From contig JACDED010000018.1 in the NCBI GenBank assembly GCA_013816615.1, positions 1 to 47,552 on the forward strand: a stretch of 47,552 bases of DNA, read 5' to 3'. The stretch is from Bacteroidota bacterium. Its GTDB lineage: Bacteria; Bacteroidota; Bacteroidia; B-17B0; Aurantibacillaceae. Shown here piece after piece: positions 26,450 to 36,329 of the stretch (position 1 is its first letter; every line of letters begins with the position of its first letter). A program made the translations under genes and the position numbers. The notes beneath the pieces are model-generated. The model was given only the letters and a program-made list of their open reading frames with translations. It did no database searches and was not told the origin of the DNA.

Positions 26450-27976
26450 TTATCCCAGATCAAATTTAATACCTTGTGCTAAAGGCAATGTGTTACCCCA
26501 GTTAAGTGTGTTTGTTTGCCTGCGCATATAAGCTTTCCAGGCATCGCTTCCGCTTTCGCGTCCGCCACCTGTTTCTTTCTCACCACCAAATGCACCGCCA
26601 ATTTCAGCACCGCTTGTTCCTATGTTTACATTTGCAATTCCACAATCGCTACCCGAAGCACTTAAAAATAATTCTGCCTCACGCATATTTAATGTCATGA
26701 TAGCACTTGATAAGCCTTGTGGTACACCGTTTTGCATATCGATCGCTTCTTCAAGCGTTTTGTATTTCATTAAATATAAAATGGGTGCAAATGTTTCGTG
26801 TTGTACAATTGCCATTTCATTTTTCGCTTCTGCAATTGCGGGTTTTACATAACAACCGCTTTCATAACCTTTACCTTCTAAAACACCACCAGGTACAATT
26901 ATTTTTCCGCCTTCGGTAATTACACGCTCTAGTGCGCTCATGTAACCTTTTACAGCATCTTTATCAATTAACGGACCAACGTGATTTTTTTCATCCAAAG
27001 GATCACCAATTTTTAATTGGCCATAAGCTTTCACTAAACTATCTTTTACTTTTGTATAAATATTTTCGTGAATAATTAAACGACGGGTTGTGGTGCAACG
27101 TTGTCCTGCTGTTCCAACAGCGCCAAATACAGCACCTACAAGAGTTGTGTCAAGATCTGCATTTTCAGTAATAATGATAGCGTTATTACCGCCTAATTCT
27201 AAAATTGATTTTCCAAAACGTTCGGCAACTTTCGCGCCAACAAGTTTACCCATGCGTGTAGAACCTGTTGCTGAGATCAAAGCTACATGTGTATCTTCAG
27301 TTAAGTATTCTCCAATTTTATAATCACCATTTACTAAACATGAAATTCCTTCGGGTAAATTATTTTCTTTTGCAACTTCATTCCAAATATGTTGACAAGC
27401 GATAGAACATAAAGGTGTTTTCTCCGATGGTTTCCAGATACAAACATCACCACAGATCCAGGCTAAAGTCGTATTCCATGCCCAAACAGCAACAGGAAAA
27501 TTAAAAGCAGAAATGATCCCTACAATTCCCAACGGGTGCCATTGCTCCATCATACGGTGGTTAGGGCGCTCGCTGTGTAATTGTAAACCATATAACTGGC
27601 GGGATAAACCAACTGCAAAATCGCAGATGTCGATCATCTCCTGTACTTCACCTAAACCTTCCTGGTAAGATTTTCCCATTTCGTAAGAAACCAATTTGCC
27701 AAGCTCAGCTTTTTTAGCGCGTAATTTATCGCCGAACTGGCGAACATATTCTCCGCGTTTTGGAGCAGGAATTGTTTTCCAATATTTAAAAGCGTCAGAT
27801 GCCGCCGAGATCGCTTTTTGATAATCTGCTTTTGTAGCTGTCTTAATTTTGCCAATTAATTTTCCATCTACAGGGCTATATGATTCTAAAATTTCACCGT
27901 TAGCGAACCAGTTTTTTCCGGTTGAACAACCATCGTTTATTTCTTTTAAGCCTAAAGCTTTTAATGTGTTTTGCAT
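26450..27976 (-). CDS. ALDH7-type aldehyde dehydrogenase (aminoadipate-semialdehyde type)
   Basis: A 508-residue enzyme closest in pattern to the antiquitin (ALDH7) group: FNFPVAVWAWNTTLAW, LELGGNNAIIITENADLD with the general base, GTAGQRCTTTRR with the nucleophilic cysteine, and the C-terminal GGAFGGEKETGGGRESGSDAWKAYMRRQT. This group oxidises alpha-aminoadipate semialdehyde (or piperideine-6-carboxylate) in lysine breakdown. No other lysine-degradation gene is in the window, so the substrate is inferred from family alone. It is a single-gene unit. Confidence 0.88.
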   Translation of the reverse strand: MQNTLKALGLKEINDGCSTGKNWFANGEILESYSPVDGKLIGKIKTATKADYQKAISAASDAFKYWKTIPAPKRGEYVRQFGDKLRAKKAELGKLVSYEMGKSYQEGLGEVQEMIDICDFAVGLSRQLYGLQLHSERPNHRMMEQWHPLGIVGIISAFNFPVAVWAWNTTLAWICGDVCIWKPSEKTPLCSIACQHIWNEVAKENNLPEGISCLVNGDYKIGEYLTEDTHVALISATGSTRMGKLVGAKVAERFGKSILELGGNNAIIITENADLDTTLVGAVFGAVGTAGQRCTTTRRLIIHENIYTKVKDSLVKAYGQLKIGDPLDEKNHVGPLIDKDAVKGYMSALERVITEGGKIIVPGGVLEGKGYESGCYVKPAIAEAKNEMAIVQHETFAPILYLMKYKTLEEAIDMQNGVPQGLSSAIMTLNMREAELFLSASGSDCGIANVNIGTSGAEIGGAFGGEKETGGGRESGSDAWKAYMRRQTNTLNWGNTLPLAQGIKFDLG

Positions 27977-28085
27977 AAAAATTATTTTGAGGTCTAAAGA
28001 TAATTAATATTTGTTGTAAAAATGGCAAACAAATCACAAAGCTTCTTAACAATAGTTGTAGAATATTGTTATTTTCGTGAGTTCA

Positions 28086-28976
28086 ATGACCAGAAAGTTA
28101 TTATTTATAATCAATCCAAAAGCAGGGAAAAAACTTGGACCCACACTTTTACCATTGATAGAACAAAAGTTGAAAGGAAAGATCGCGTATGAAGTGGCGA
28201 TCTGGCAAAACATAAACGAGTTCAATATTATTTCAAACAAACTTTTTTCTGAAAACTTTACTGATGCAATTGCCGTTGGAGGCGACGGAACCGTTAATAT
28301 GGTAGCAAAGACCATTCTTGGTAAAAATTTAACATTAGGTATTATTCCCGCAGGTTCGGGTAATGGGCTCGCGCGCAGCCTTGGTTTGCCTATGAAAACA
28401 GAAAACGCATTAGATAAAATCATTGAAGGCAGGTCTGCAATTATTGATAATGGAGAAGTGAATGGCATTCCGTTCTTTTGTACAAGTGGCGTAGGTTTTG
28501 ATGCGCATATTGGAAATTTATTTGCAACAAGCGTAAAACGTGGTTTAAAAAGTTATATAAAAATTATCAGGAAAGAATTTTTTTCATACAAAGCCAAAAC
28601 ATATAAATTAAAATTTAATAATACAGAAATTGAAAGAACCGCTTTTTTAATTACAGTTGGTAACGCCGGACAATACGGAAATGATTTTTATATTGCACCG
28701 GGAGCAAAAATGAATGATGGCCTTTTTCATGTTTCCATACTACGACCATTTAAATTTTACGAAGTTTTTGGATTGCTGATAAAAATAATGCGTCGTAAAG
28801 CAGATATGAGTAAATTAATTGAAACGCTTGCCTGCAGCGAATTAATTATTGAAAGAAATGAAAAAGATGTGATACATTTTGATGGAGAACCCGCTTTTAG
28901 CGAAAAAAATGTTGTGTTCAAATGTCATCCGGCATCTATGAAAGCCATTATTGGCGATGGTTTTAAAGCCTCTTAA
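28086..28976 (+). CDS. YegS/diacylglycerol-kinase family lipid kinase
   Basis: A 296-residue lipid kinase. The N-terminus LLFIINPKAGKK and the nucleotide-binding loop GGDGTVNMVAKTI, then IIPAGSGNGLARSLGLP, define the DAGK catalytic domain. The C-terminal half carries ILRPFKF and HFDGEPAF, typical of the YegS/BmrU group. I chose the ATG at 28086; a GTG at 28077 would add three residues. The lipid substrate is not known. The 3' end overlaps the convergent mqnA by 14 bases. Confidence 0.88.
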   Translation: MTRKLLFIINPKAGKKLGPTLLPLIEQKLKGKIAYEVAIWQNINEFNIISNKLFSENFTDAIAVGGDGTVNMVAKTILGKNLTLGIIPAGSGNGLARSLGLPMKTENALDKIIEGRSAIIDNGEVNGIPFFCTSGVGFDAHIGNLFATSVKRGLKSYIKIIRKEFFSYKAKTYKLKFNNTEIERTAFLITVGNAGQYGNDFYIAPGAKMNDGLFHVSILRPFKFYEVFGLLIKIMRRKADMSKLIETLACSELIIERNEKDVIHFDGEPAFSEKNVVFKCHPASMKAIIGDGFKAS

Positions 28977-29709
28977 TATAATCTAAAAAAAGATCTAAGG
29001 CTTTACGTTTATCTTCATCTAAATTATAATCGATGCGCTCGCTTAAATATTCAATTGTTTTTTCTTTGGAAAGATCTTTTACATTATAATCATCTTCAAC
29101 CGCTTTTAAAATATTATTTACGCCGTGTTTTAAAACAGAATTAAAATCAGTGATAAATTCTGAAGGTAATTTTTCTGTACTAACCCAGGCAGCAAAAACA
29201 AAAGGTAAGCCGGTAAATTTTTTCCATTCCTCAGCAAGATCATATTCGTATTTATATTTTCCGTTCAAAGAAAAAGTTCTGTCGCCAATTACAACAGCTG
29301 CATTAGCATCTTTAATTTCATTTTCAAAACCGGGCTTGGCATCTGAATAAGGAACGTTTATTTTCCAGAAAAATTTAAATAATACTTTAGTAAGTGTGAT
29401 CGACGATTTGGATTGATAATCCAATGTCACCTTTTTTATTTCGTTTAACGGAACCTCGCTATATAATTTTACGCTATCCACTTTTCCATTTGCGCCAATG
29501 CAATAATCCGTTTCGATAAAATAATGGTCTAATTCAGCTAATAGTGCCACCGGAATTAATGCCAGATCTACCTGGTTGAACTTTAATTTTTGGGCGCAAA
29601 TACTTGGAATATCTTCCTGGAGATCTATCTTTTTAAGGATATCACTGCGTTTCAGGGCCCATTTAAAGGGAAGTGTATTGGTATAATTAACAATCGAAAT
29701 TTTGATCAT
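28963..29709 (-). CDS. mqnA: MqnA, chorismate dehydratase of the futalosine pathway
   Basis: A 248-residue protein of the MqnA/MqnD family (periplasmic-binding-protein fold, but without a signal peptide). Matching stretches are ISIVNYTNTLPF at the start, FNQVDLALIPVALLAEL, and ANAAVVIGDRTF. MqnA makes 3-enolpyruvyl-benzoate from chorismate, the first step of menaquinone synthesis by the futalosine route. MqnD is the paralogue; the opening motif and DLALIP favour MqnA. It is divergent from purM, with 66 bases between the two starts. Confidence 0.85.
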   Translation of the reverse strand: MIKISIVNYTNTLPFKWALKRSDILKKIDLQEDIPSICAQKLKFNQVDLALIPVALLAELDHYFIETDYCIGANGKVDSVKLYSEVPLNEIKKVTLDYQSKSSITLTKVLFKFFWKINVPYSDAKPGFENEIKDANAAVVIGDRTFSLNGKYKYEYDLAEEWKKFTGLPFVFAAWVSTEKLPSEFITDFNSVLKHGVNNILKAVEDDYNVKDLSKEKTIEYLSERIDYNLDEDKRKALDLFLDYIKRL

Positions 29710-29758
29710 AGGGTAAAATACTGTGTAAAAATAAGCAATATATATAAATTCAAATTTT

Positions 29759-29766
29759 TATCTTTG
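29759..29766 (+). promoter_or_regulatory. -7 element of purM promoter
   Basis: TATCTTTG is an exact match to TAnnTTTG, nine bases before the ATG at 29776. It shows that a longer frame with starts inside mqnA (from 29590) is not the true N-terminus. The -33 element is not clear. Confidence 0.5.
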
Positions 29767-29775
29767 TTGCCTGTT

Positions 29776-30978
29776 ATGAGCGATAATAAATACCAATTAA
29801 GAGGCGTTTCTGCCGGGAAAGAAGATGTGCACGCGGCCATTGCTAAATTAGACAAAGGTTTGTTTCCAAAAGCCTTTTGTAAAATTGTGCCCGATGCTTT
29901 GAGTGGAAGCGAGGACCATTGCTTGGTAATGCATGCGGATGGAGCCGGAACAAAATCTGCTTTAGCGTATATGTATTGGAAAGAAACCGGTGATCTTAGC
30001 GTTTGGAAAGGTATTGCGCAGGATGCTGTGATCATGAACGTAGATGATCTTATTTGTGTTGGCGCTACCGATAATATTTTATTATCATCAACTATTGGCA
30101 GAAATAAAAATTTAATTCCTGGTGAAGTTATCTCAGCGATCATCAATGGAACAGAAGAAGTATTACAAAATTTACGCGATAATGGAATTACAATTTCTTC
30201 AACAGGTGGCGAAACCGCTGATGTAGGCGATCTTGTAAGAACTTTAATTGTTGATAGTACTGTGATTTGCCGCATGGATCGCAGTAAAGTTATCTCTAAC
30301 GATAAAATTAAAGCCGGAAATGTTGTTATTGGTTTATGCAGTTATGGAAAAGCTACTTACGAAAGTGAATATAATGGCGGCATGGGAAGCAATGGTTTAA
30401 CAAGTGCGAGACATGATGTGTTCAATAAAAATTTAGCTAAAAAATTTCCCGAGAGTTTTGACGCTGCTTTACCAGAAAGTGTTGTTTATACCGGAGGATT
30501 AAATTTGACGGATAAAATTGAAGTTACATATTTTGATGCCGAAGGCAAAGAGATCAAAGAAAAAATCGATGCCGGAAAATTAGTTCTTTCTCCAACACGT
30601 ACATACGCGCCTGTGATCAAAAAAATAATTTACGAAATGGGAAAGAATATTGATGGTATTGTGCATTGCAGTGGTGGTGCGCAAACTAAAGTATTACATT
30701 TTTTAAATGAGGGTTTACATGTTATAAAAGATAACTTATTTGATGTGCCACCTTTGTATAAGACCATTCACGAACAAAGCCATACCGATTACAAAGAAAT
30801 GTATAAGGTATTTAATATGGGCCACCGTATGGAGATTTATGCAGACGAATTATTTGCAGAAAAAATAATTGCCATTAGCAAAAGCTTTAACATAGATGCT
30901 AAAATTGTTGGAAGAGTAGAGAAGGGTGATGGAAAAAAGGTAACGATCAATTCCGAGTTCGGAACTTTTGTTTACTAA
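29776..30978 (+). CDS. purM: PurM, phosphoribosylformylglycinamidine cyclo-ligase (AIR synthase)
   Basis: A 400-residue enzyme that closes the imidazole ring in purine synthesis. It is the longer Bacteroidetes form: it begins MSDNKYQLRGVSAGKEDVH and carries HADGAGTKSALAYMYW, the metal/ATP loop VDDLICVGATDN, STGGETADVGDLVRT, and the C-terminal MGHRMEIY. I chose the ATG at 29776 because it follows a good -7 element and gives the family's usual N-terminus; the longer frame reading into mqnA adds 62 residues unlike PurM. Its stop overlaps that of the convergent gene by four bases. Confidence 0.93.
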   Translation: MSDNKYQLRGVSAGKEDVHAAIAKLDKGLFPKAFCKIVPDALSGSEDHCLVMHADGAGTKSALAYMYWKETGDLSVWKGIAQDAVIMNVDDLICVGATDNILLSSTIGRNKNLIPGEVISAIINGTEEVLQNLRDNGITISSTGGETADVGDLVRTLIVDSTVICRMDRSKVISNDKIKAGNVVIGLCSYGKATYESEYNGGMGSNGLTSARHDVFNKNLAKKFPESFDAALPESVVYTGGLNLTDKIEVTYFDAEGKEIKEKIDAGKLVLSPTRTYAPVIKKIIYEMGKNIDGIVHCSGGAQTKVLHFLNEGLHVIKDNLFDVPPLYKTIHEQSHTDYKEMYKVFNMGHRMEIYADELFAEKIIAISKSFNIDAKIVGRVEKGDGKKVTINSEFGTFVY

Positions 30979-33572
30979 AGTGCTACACAATTTAGGTGGT
31001 TGCCATCTGTAATAATTAAATATTTTTTGTTGTCGTTAAACAGATCGCTTATTAAAGGCTGCGCTGTTGCCTTGATTGATTTTGTATTTTGTTTTAACTG
31101 ATCCGTTATGATCAATTCCTGTTTGCTATTGCTGTAAGAAAAATATAAAGCATGATTATCGTCACCATAAAAATCGCTTGTGCTTAATTCGCTCTCAATG
31201 GTTTTTTCAAATAATAAATTTCCACTTAAATTATAAGCGAGGATCGAATTAGGTTTTGTAATTATTACGTCAGTTGCTTTATTATCATCTACATTTACGA
31301 ATTTAGCATTTGCAGCTTCGATACCCATATTTAATTTCGCAATTACTTTTTTATCAGAAAAAGAGATCTTGTTTATAAGATTATTTTTATCGTCTACATA
31401 CACCAGGTAAGTAGAGTTTATATTATTTGTAGCGTCAATATAAAATGCAGAACAATTCTCTATTGTTTTGTTTTTTAATCCGATCCTACCTTCACCCTTG
31501 CGACTAAAAGTATAGATCTTGCCTTCATTATCAGCAGTGATAAGGTAATCGCTTAAACCAACTTTTGCATATTGCACCGGTAAATTAACTTCGTTATCAG
31601 TTTTAACCGAAATAAATTTTTCAACCTTTACACCAAAAATGGAATAGTTATAGATCATTTTGTTTTTGCAGGCAATAAATAAACGATAATCTTTATCATT
31701 ATCATAATCAATAACAGAAAGCTCAGAACTTGCCGCTGCTGGAAGCTTTACAGGGTAACCCTGCACATAGTTTCCATTCCTGTCTATCAGGTGCAAATAA
31801 TTTTCCGAACTGAATAGCAATTGGAATTTATTATTTTTAAAAATATCTACGGTAAAGATCTTAGAATTTATTTTTTCATTTAATTTCTTTTTCCATAAAA
31901 CAGTTCCTTTTGCATTGATGAGATAAAGAGCCCGTTCATCATCCTGCACAACCAATTCATTTTCTTTTGTGGTATGATTAATGAAGCCGTTGCTTTGCAT
32001 GCTGGCCGGGGCATCAAGATCTAAGGACCATAGAACATTTTTTTCTTTATTGATCATTTCTGTTTCATTCATTAATTGCCAGCGAAATATAAAATTGCTT
32101 TTATTGTTTACGGCAGAAAACGAAAAATGTTTGAAGTTCTCGAAAGGGTTTTTAAGATAGGGAGATTCAAAATTAAAGAATGACCTTATTTCCTTTAGGT
32201 TTTTATTTGGCGAATTGTAAACAAGGTAATTAAAATATTCAGAAAGGTTTTGGTTTTTATAAAGATTAAAACTTTCGTTCCCGGTAATATTTACCTCATT
32301 TTTAAGTTCTATGATCAGTCTAAATAATTCGTCTTTATTTTCTGAAAAGAATAAATGTGAATTGCAAAGAGCAACATAATTTGTTGATGCGTCGAAAAAC
32401 GAATTGAATAATTTAATTGATGTTTTTAAGCCTTTGCTTTTTAATTTATAAATAAAAATAGAATCCTCCATTATTAATGAATCGCTCATAAAGCCTAAAT
32501 GCTCTATTGCCTTTGTAGTATCTACAACTTTTAGCAATATATATTTTTCGCCAGGGATCTTTGATTCAAAATTTACAAGGTAGCTTTCTGTGTTCTTATA
32601 AAATTCTTCTTCAATATTAAAGAGCGCCGTATCACTTGCTAGCTTCCAGAACTTAGAATTTAGTTTTGGCATTTTTTTATTTAGGTCGGAAAAAGAACTA
32701 AAGCCGTAAGCCTTAAATGCTGTTGTATTATTTGGAAGTAAATTTAAAAAAGTTGGTGATTGCGGATCCTGATCATAAAATGCAGAAATAATTTCAGATG
32801 TATCAGGCTGTAAATAACCATTTATAGTAAGCTGCGAAGGCTCGATGGCAAGGTTTCCGGCAGAGAAACCGTTTTTAAGCGCTAGTGCCAGGTTTAATTT
32901 GGATGTAATTTTACTTTTAGAATAATTTTTGTGGTCAACATAAATGGATAATAAACTATTTTCTTCTAAAGTATTTTTAAAGGCAACAAAAGCTTTGTTC
33001 TTTTGAAGCTTTGGTGTTGTTTTATTTAATGCACTCTCTATTGTTTCAGGAGCATTTGATAACAATGCAATACCTGCACTTAATTTAAAATAAAAATTAG
33101 TGTGTTTATTGATCGCAAATTCATAAGTATCGTTTTCCTTTTTTTGTGCTTTTAAAATTTTAGCTAATTCTTCAGTGATAAACTCCTGATTTCCCAAACG
33201 CTTAATGTTAAAGGTTGCCAGCCAGTTTAAGTTTTGTTCGTATAAAGCAAAATGAATGGTATTTTTCTTCAACATTTCTTCCAATGTTGAGTTTGAAGTA
33301 AAAATAGAATCAAACGAGTGAAGGGCAGAGCAAAATAAATTCACATCACCAAACATTTTTAATTTATCAGCAATTAAACTTTGAGAATTTATCTTTTTAT
33401 TTAATTCAAAAAAATCATTTGTATTTAAGTATACCAAACAATTATCCGGTAAAACGGAGAGCGCTTCGGCAGTTGGTTTTTTACTATCCTTTAAATTGAA
33501 ATAGGCCCAAACTCCAAGTCCAAGCGAGGCAGCAACAAATACACCAAAAATTATTTTCTTAAGAACTGACAC
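30975..33572 (-). CDS. DUF3352-like protein with C-terminal beta-propeller region
   Basis: An 865-residue protein with one N-terminal membrane span (about 5-25). Residues 35-500 resemble DUF3352-type extracytoplasmic proteins (a segment starting LSVLPDNCLVYLNTNDFFELNK). From about residue 530 the sequence turns into short strand repeats with markers such as LYLINAKGTVLWKKKL, LHLIDRNGNYVQGYPVKLP and LITADNEGKIYTFSRKG, which look like PQQ or FG-GAP-type propeller blades. The function is unknown. It starts with GTG, and no ATG is close. Its 3' end overlaps purM. Confidence 0.65.
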   Translation of the reverse strand: MSVLKKIIFGVFVAASLGLGVWAYFNLKDSKKPTAEALSVLPDNCLVYLNTNDFFELNKKINSQSLIADKLKMFGDVNLFCSALHSFDSIFTSNSTLEEMLKKNTIHFALYEQNLNWLATFNIKRLGNQEFITEELAKILKAQKKENDTYEFAINKHTNFYFKLSAGIALLSNAPETIESALNKTTPKLQKNKAFVAFKNTLEENSLLSIYVDHKNYSKSKITSKLNLALALKNGFSAGNLAIEPSQLTINGYLQPDTSEIISAFYDQDPQSPTFLNLLPNNTTAFKAYGFSSFSDLNKKMPKLNSKFWKLASDTALFNIEEEFYKNTESYLVNFESKIPGEKYILLKVVDTTKAIEHLGFMSDSLIMEDSIFIYKLKSKGLKTSIKLFNSFFDASTNYVALCNSHLFFSENKDELFRLIIELKNEVNITGNESFNLYKNQNLSEYFNYLVYNSPNKNLKEIRSFFNFESPYLKNPFENFKHFSFSAVNNKSNFIFRWQLMNETEMINKEKNVLWSLDLDAPASMQSNGFINHTTKENELVVQDDERALYLINAKGTVLWKKKLNEKINSKIFTVDIFKNNKFQLLFSSENYLHLIDRNGNYVQGYPVKLPAAASSELSVIDYDNDKDYRLFIACKNKMIYNYSIFGVKVEKFISVKTDNEVNLPVQYAKVGLSDYLITADNEGKIYTFSRKGEGRIGLKNKTIENCSAFYIDATNNINSTYLVYVDDKNNLINKISFSDKKVIAKLNMGIEAANAKFVNVDDNKATDVIITKPNSILAYNLSGNLLFEKTIESELSTSDFYGDDNHALYFSYSNSKQELIITDQLKQNTKSIKATAQPLISDLFNDNKKYLIITDGNHLNCVAL

Positions 33573-33645
33573 AGTTATCTAAACTACAAAAAATTGAATT
33601 TCAAAAAAGAAAAAAAAGACAGAGTTTTACATTAAAGAGTGTGGA

Positions 33646-34311
33646 TTACTCTGTTTCCAATTCAAGATCTATATTAGCATCCTGCGTGGATTCAAGATCA
33701 AATTCCGTTTCAAGGTCCAGTTCAAGCTGGGCAGGAAGTAATGTAAAGCTCATGCGGTGAATTGGCGTCACGCCATGTAAACGGATTGCGTCCCGGTGTT
33801 TACGGGTGGCATAACCCATGTTACTTTCCCAGCTATATTCAGGGTGCGTTAAAGCAGCGGCTTTCATAAAATCATCACGGTAGGTTTTTGCAAGAATACT
33901 TGCCGCAGCTATACTTAAATATTTTGCATCACCACCAATAATGCATTGATGTGGAATGCTTTTGTAAACATTGAACCGATTGCCATCGATCAATAATAAT
34001 TCAGGCTTTAATTTTAATTGATCAATAGCACGATGCATTCCTAAAAAAGAAGCATTTAAAATATTTATTTCATCAATTTCTTTATGATCAACGATGCCAA
34101 CAGCCCATGCAAGTGCTTTTTCTTCGATCTCGGGACGTAGTTCATAACGATCGGCATCACTCAGTTTCTTACTGTCGTTAAGCCATTTGTTCCTGTATTT
34201 TTTTGGTAAAATTACAGCAGAAGCATAAACGGGGCCTGCAAGGCAACCTCTTCCGGCTTCGTCACAACCGGCTTCAACTAATTCTTTATTAAAAAATGAT
34301 TTTAATGCCAC
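33646..34311 (-). CDS. rnhB: RnhB, ribonuclease HII
   Basis: Cuts RNA in RNA/DNA hybrids and removes misinserted ribonucleotides. The catalytic acids are in [20 protein letters not shown] near the N-terminus (D and E of DEAGRG), LLIDGNRF and [12 protein letters not shown]. The core is normal in length, but about 24 residues are added at the C-terminus: an acidic tail made of LELD/LETE-type repeats (ending [11 protein letters not shown]). The start is a GTG. It lies three bases after the peroxiredoxin gene and is likely co-transcribed with it. Confidence 0.92.
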   Translation of the reverse strand: MALKSFFNKELVEAGCDEAGRGCLAGPVYASAVILPKKYRNKWLNDSKKLSDADRYELRPEIEEKALAWAVGIVDHKEIDEINILNASFLGMHRAIDQLKLKPELLLIDGNRFNVYKSIPHQCIIGGDAKYLSIAAASILAKTYRDDFMKAAALTHPEYSWESNMGYATRKHRDAIRLHGVTPIHRMSFTLLPAQLELDLETEFDLESTQDANIDLELETE

Positions 34312-34314
34312 AGC

Positions 34315-34785
34315 TTATTTTAATTTTTCCAGACAAGCGTTTATTGCGGCAAAGTTAGGTAAATCGCTGGCTTTTTCAAGAATTTCGGAGTACTGAAGTA
34401 TTCCATTTTTATCAACTATAAACGACGCACGTTTACTTACACCCTGCATTCCAAAGATAAATTCGGGATATAAACTATCATAAGCTGAAGAAACGGTTTT
34501 ATTAAAATCACTCAAAAGATCAAAATTTAACTTTTGTTCTTCTTTGAATTTGCCGAGTACAAATAACGAATCGTTTGAGATACCATATACCACTGCATTT
34601 AGATCATCATACATAGCGTAATTATCCCGAATATTACATAATTCTGCTGTGCAGGTACTGGTAAAAGCCAACGGAAAAAATAGTAAAAGCACATTTTTCC
34701 CTTTGTTTTCGCTCAATGTCACCTCTTTTTTAACGGTATTAAATAATTTAAAATCAGGCGCGGGTTTATTAATTTCAATACTCAT
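34315..34785 (-). CDS. Peroxiredoxin (Bcp/AhpE-like)
   Basis: A 156-residue thioredoxin-fold peroxidase. The peroxidatic cysteine is in PLAFTSTCTAELC, with a second cysteine four residues later that may act as the resolving residue. It begins with INKPAPDFKLF and ends without the C-terminal cysteine of typical 2-Cys enzymes, so it belongs to the Bcp/AhpE side of the family. It is divergent from a typical 2-Cys AhpC gene 107 bases away, an arrangement that could let one oxidative-stress regulator serve both, though no operator is evident. Confidence 0.87.
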   Translation of the reverse strand: MSIEINKPAPDFKLFNTVKKEVTLSENKGKNVLLLFFPLAFTSTCTAELCNIRDNYAMYDDLNAVVYGISNDSLFVLGKFKEEQKLNFDLLSDFNKTVSSAYDSLYPEFIFGMQGVSKRASFIVDKNGILQYSEILEKASDLPNFAAINACLEKLK

Positions 34786-34892
34786 ACTAATATTTGTTAA
34801 CTTGTTTAATTTTAAGCAATAATACTTTAAATCTGTTTAAAAACTAATTTATACTTTTACACAAAATATTAAATCAATTAAAAATTATATAT

Positions 34893-35525
34893 ATGTCAAG
34901 TTTAGTAGGAAAAAAAGCGCCCTCGTTTAAAGCGGGTGCAGTAATTAAAGGTGGAGAGATAGTTGCAGACTTTTCTTTAGATCAATACCTTGGAAAAAAA
35001 CATGTTGTGTTTTTCTTTTACCCAAAAGATTTCACGTTTGTTTGTCCAACAGAGTTACATGCTTTTCAGGAAAAATTAAAAGAGTTTGAAAGCCGCAATG
35101 TTGCTGTAGTGGGCTGTAGTACTGATACCGAAGAAAGCCACTGGGGCTGGTTGCAAATGGAGAAAAAAGCAGGTGGTATAAAAGGCGTTACTTATCCAAT
35201 TGTTGCCGATACTACAAAAACAATTTCTTTAAATTATGGAACTTTGTTTGGTGATTATGATGTGAATGATGCAGGTGATCTTATTGCAACAGGACCAATG
35301 ATCGCTTACCGTGGTTTATATTTAATTGATAAGAACGGAGTTGTTCGCCATCAATTGATCAACGATCTTCCCTTAGGCCGAAATGTTGAAGAGACCTTGC
35401 GTATGGTTGATGCCTTACAGTTTTTTGAAGAGAACGGCGAAGTTTGTCCTGCTAACTGGACAAAAGGTAGCGAAGGTTTAAAGGACACACATGCAGGCGT
35501 TGCCGATTATTTAAGCAAACACTAA
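34893..35525 (+). CDS. AhpC/Prx1-type 2-Cys peroxiredoxin
   Basis: A 210-residue typical 2-Cys peroxiredoxin that reduces hydrogen peroxide and organic peroxides. The peroxidatic cysteine is in FTFVCPTE and the resolving cysteine in GEVCPANW. YPIVADTTKTIS and GTLFGDYD are also family stretches. No ahpF is adjacent, so the reductant is unknown. A weak -7-like TACTTTTA lies about 45 bases upstream. A terminator hairpin follows at 35567. Confidence 0.92.
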   Translation: MSSLVGKKAPSFKAGAVIKGGEIVADFSLDQYLGKKHVVFFFYPKDFTFVCPTELHAFQEKLKEFESRNVAVVGCSTDTEESHWGWLQMEKKAGGIKGVTYPIVADTTKTISLNYGTLFGDYDVNDAGDLIATGPMIAYRGLYLIDKNGVVRHQLINDLPLGRNVEETLRMVDALQFFEENGEVCPANWTKGSEGLKDTHAGVADYLSKH

Positions 35526-35566
35526 ACTTTTTATGCCCCTCTTTGGTGAGGGCGGGAGAGAATTTT

Positions 35567-35597
35567 AAAAGCCAGGCAGCAATGTTTGGCTTTTTTT
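35567..35597 (+). terminator. Terminator after the AhpC-type peroxiredoxin gene
   Basis: AAAAGCCA pairs with TGGCTTTT across a 12-base loop and is followed by TTTATTTT. A second, imperfect hairpin (GCCC-CTC with GAGGGC) lies just before it at about 35534-35552. Confidence 0.7.
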
Positions 35598-35620
35598 ATT
35601 TTATATAGTACATTCAATAT

Positions 35621-36328
35621 ATGAAATGGCTTTGTGTTTTAATATTTCAAATTTCGTTTACTTCTTTTTTTTCACAAAGCGTTGAAGTAGTACAGCAATC
35701 AACTTATAAACACGATTATTTTGTTACAGAAATGCAGTATATAGAAGACGTTAAAGACACTTTTAAACTGCAGTTTATAGCGACTGTTAAAATTTCGGGA
35801 GACCATAATAACATGCTTGTTTCCAATTGGTATAATCTTATTAAAGCAAAAGGAAAATCGCTTGGCGCTAATTTATATTTTATTAAAAGCTTTGCTGAAA
35901 ACGAAAACACTTCTGAAATGATTGTAAAAATGTACTTTACAGGTGTTACTTATGTAAAAGAAAATAAAAAAAGAAATGATAAGAATAAGATATTTATTTT
36001 TAATCAGCAGCGAGGAAAAAACGATACGGCATTTTTTTATCTTAATCAAAAACGAGTAACGATAGGCCCTAAAAAATATTATTCAATAGATACGGAGCCG
36101 TATAAACTTTATAATATAACACTTACTTCAAAACGTTCGCGAAAGCAAAACCATAGTTTTCCTAAAGACGCCAGTTCGGTTTTTTATATTTTACCCTCTG
36201 GTAAAAAAAATTTAAACGATATCAGCAATGCGCAAAACGGAATAAATATTTCTATTGGCAAGAATAAGCCAATAGAAATAAATTATGATCTTGGAAGATT
36301 TTTAATAGAAATTTACAAAGGAGGTTAA
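35621..36328 (+). CDS. Secreted protein of unknown function
   Basis: A 235-residue protein with a signal peptide ending near SFFSQ. The rest is rich in beta strands and lysine, with no motif that I recognise: TFKLQFIATVKISGDHNNMLVSNW early, and GRFLIEIYKGG at the end. It has no sorting domain and no lipobox, so it is probably periplasmic. It is a single-gene unit between the peroxiredoxin terminator and a convergent giant cargo gene. Confidence 0.6.
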   Translation: MKWLCVLIFQISFTSFFSQSVEVVQQSTYKHDYFVTEMQYIEDVKDTFKLQFIATVKISGDHNNMLVSNWYNLIKAKGKSLGANLYFIKSFAENENTSEMIVKMYFTGVTYVKENKKRNDKNKIFIFNQQRGKNDTAFFYLNQKRVTIGPKKYYSIDTEPYKLYNITLTSKRSRKQNHSFPKDASSVFYILPSGKKNLNDISNAQNGINISIGKNKPIEINYDLGRFLIEIYKGG

Positions 36329-36329
36329 A

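Noticed and set aside
29590-29775. A 62-residue N-terminal extension of PurM
   Set aside because: It overlaps the divergent mqnA and lies upstream of a good -7 element; PurM of this type starts at the ATG at 29776.
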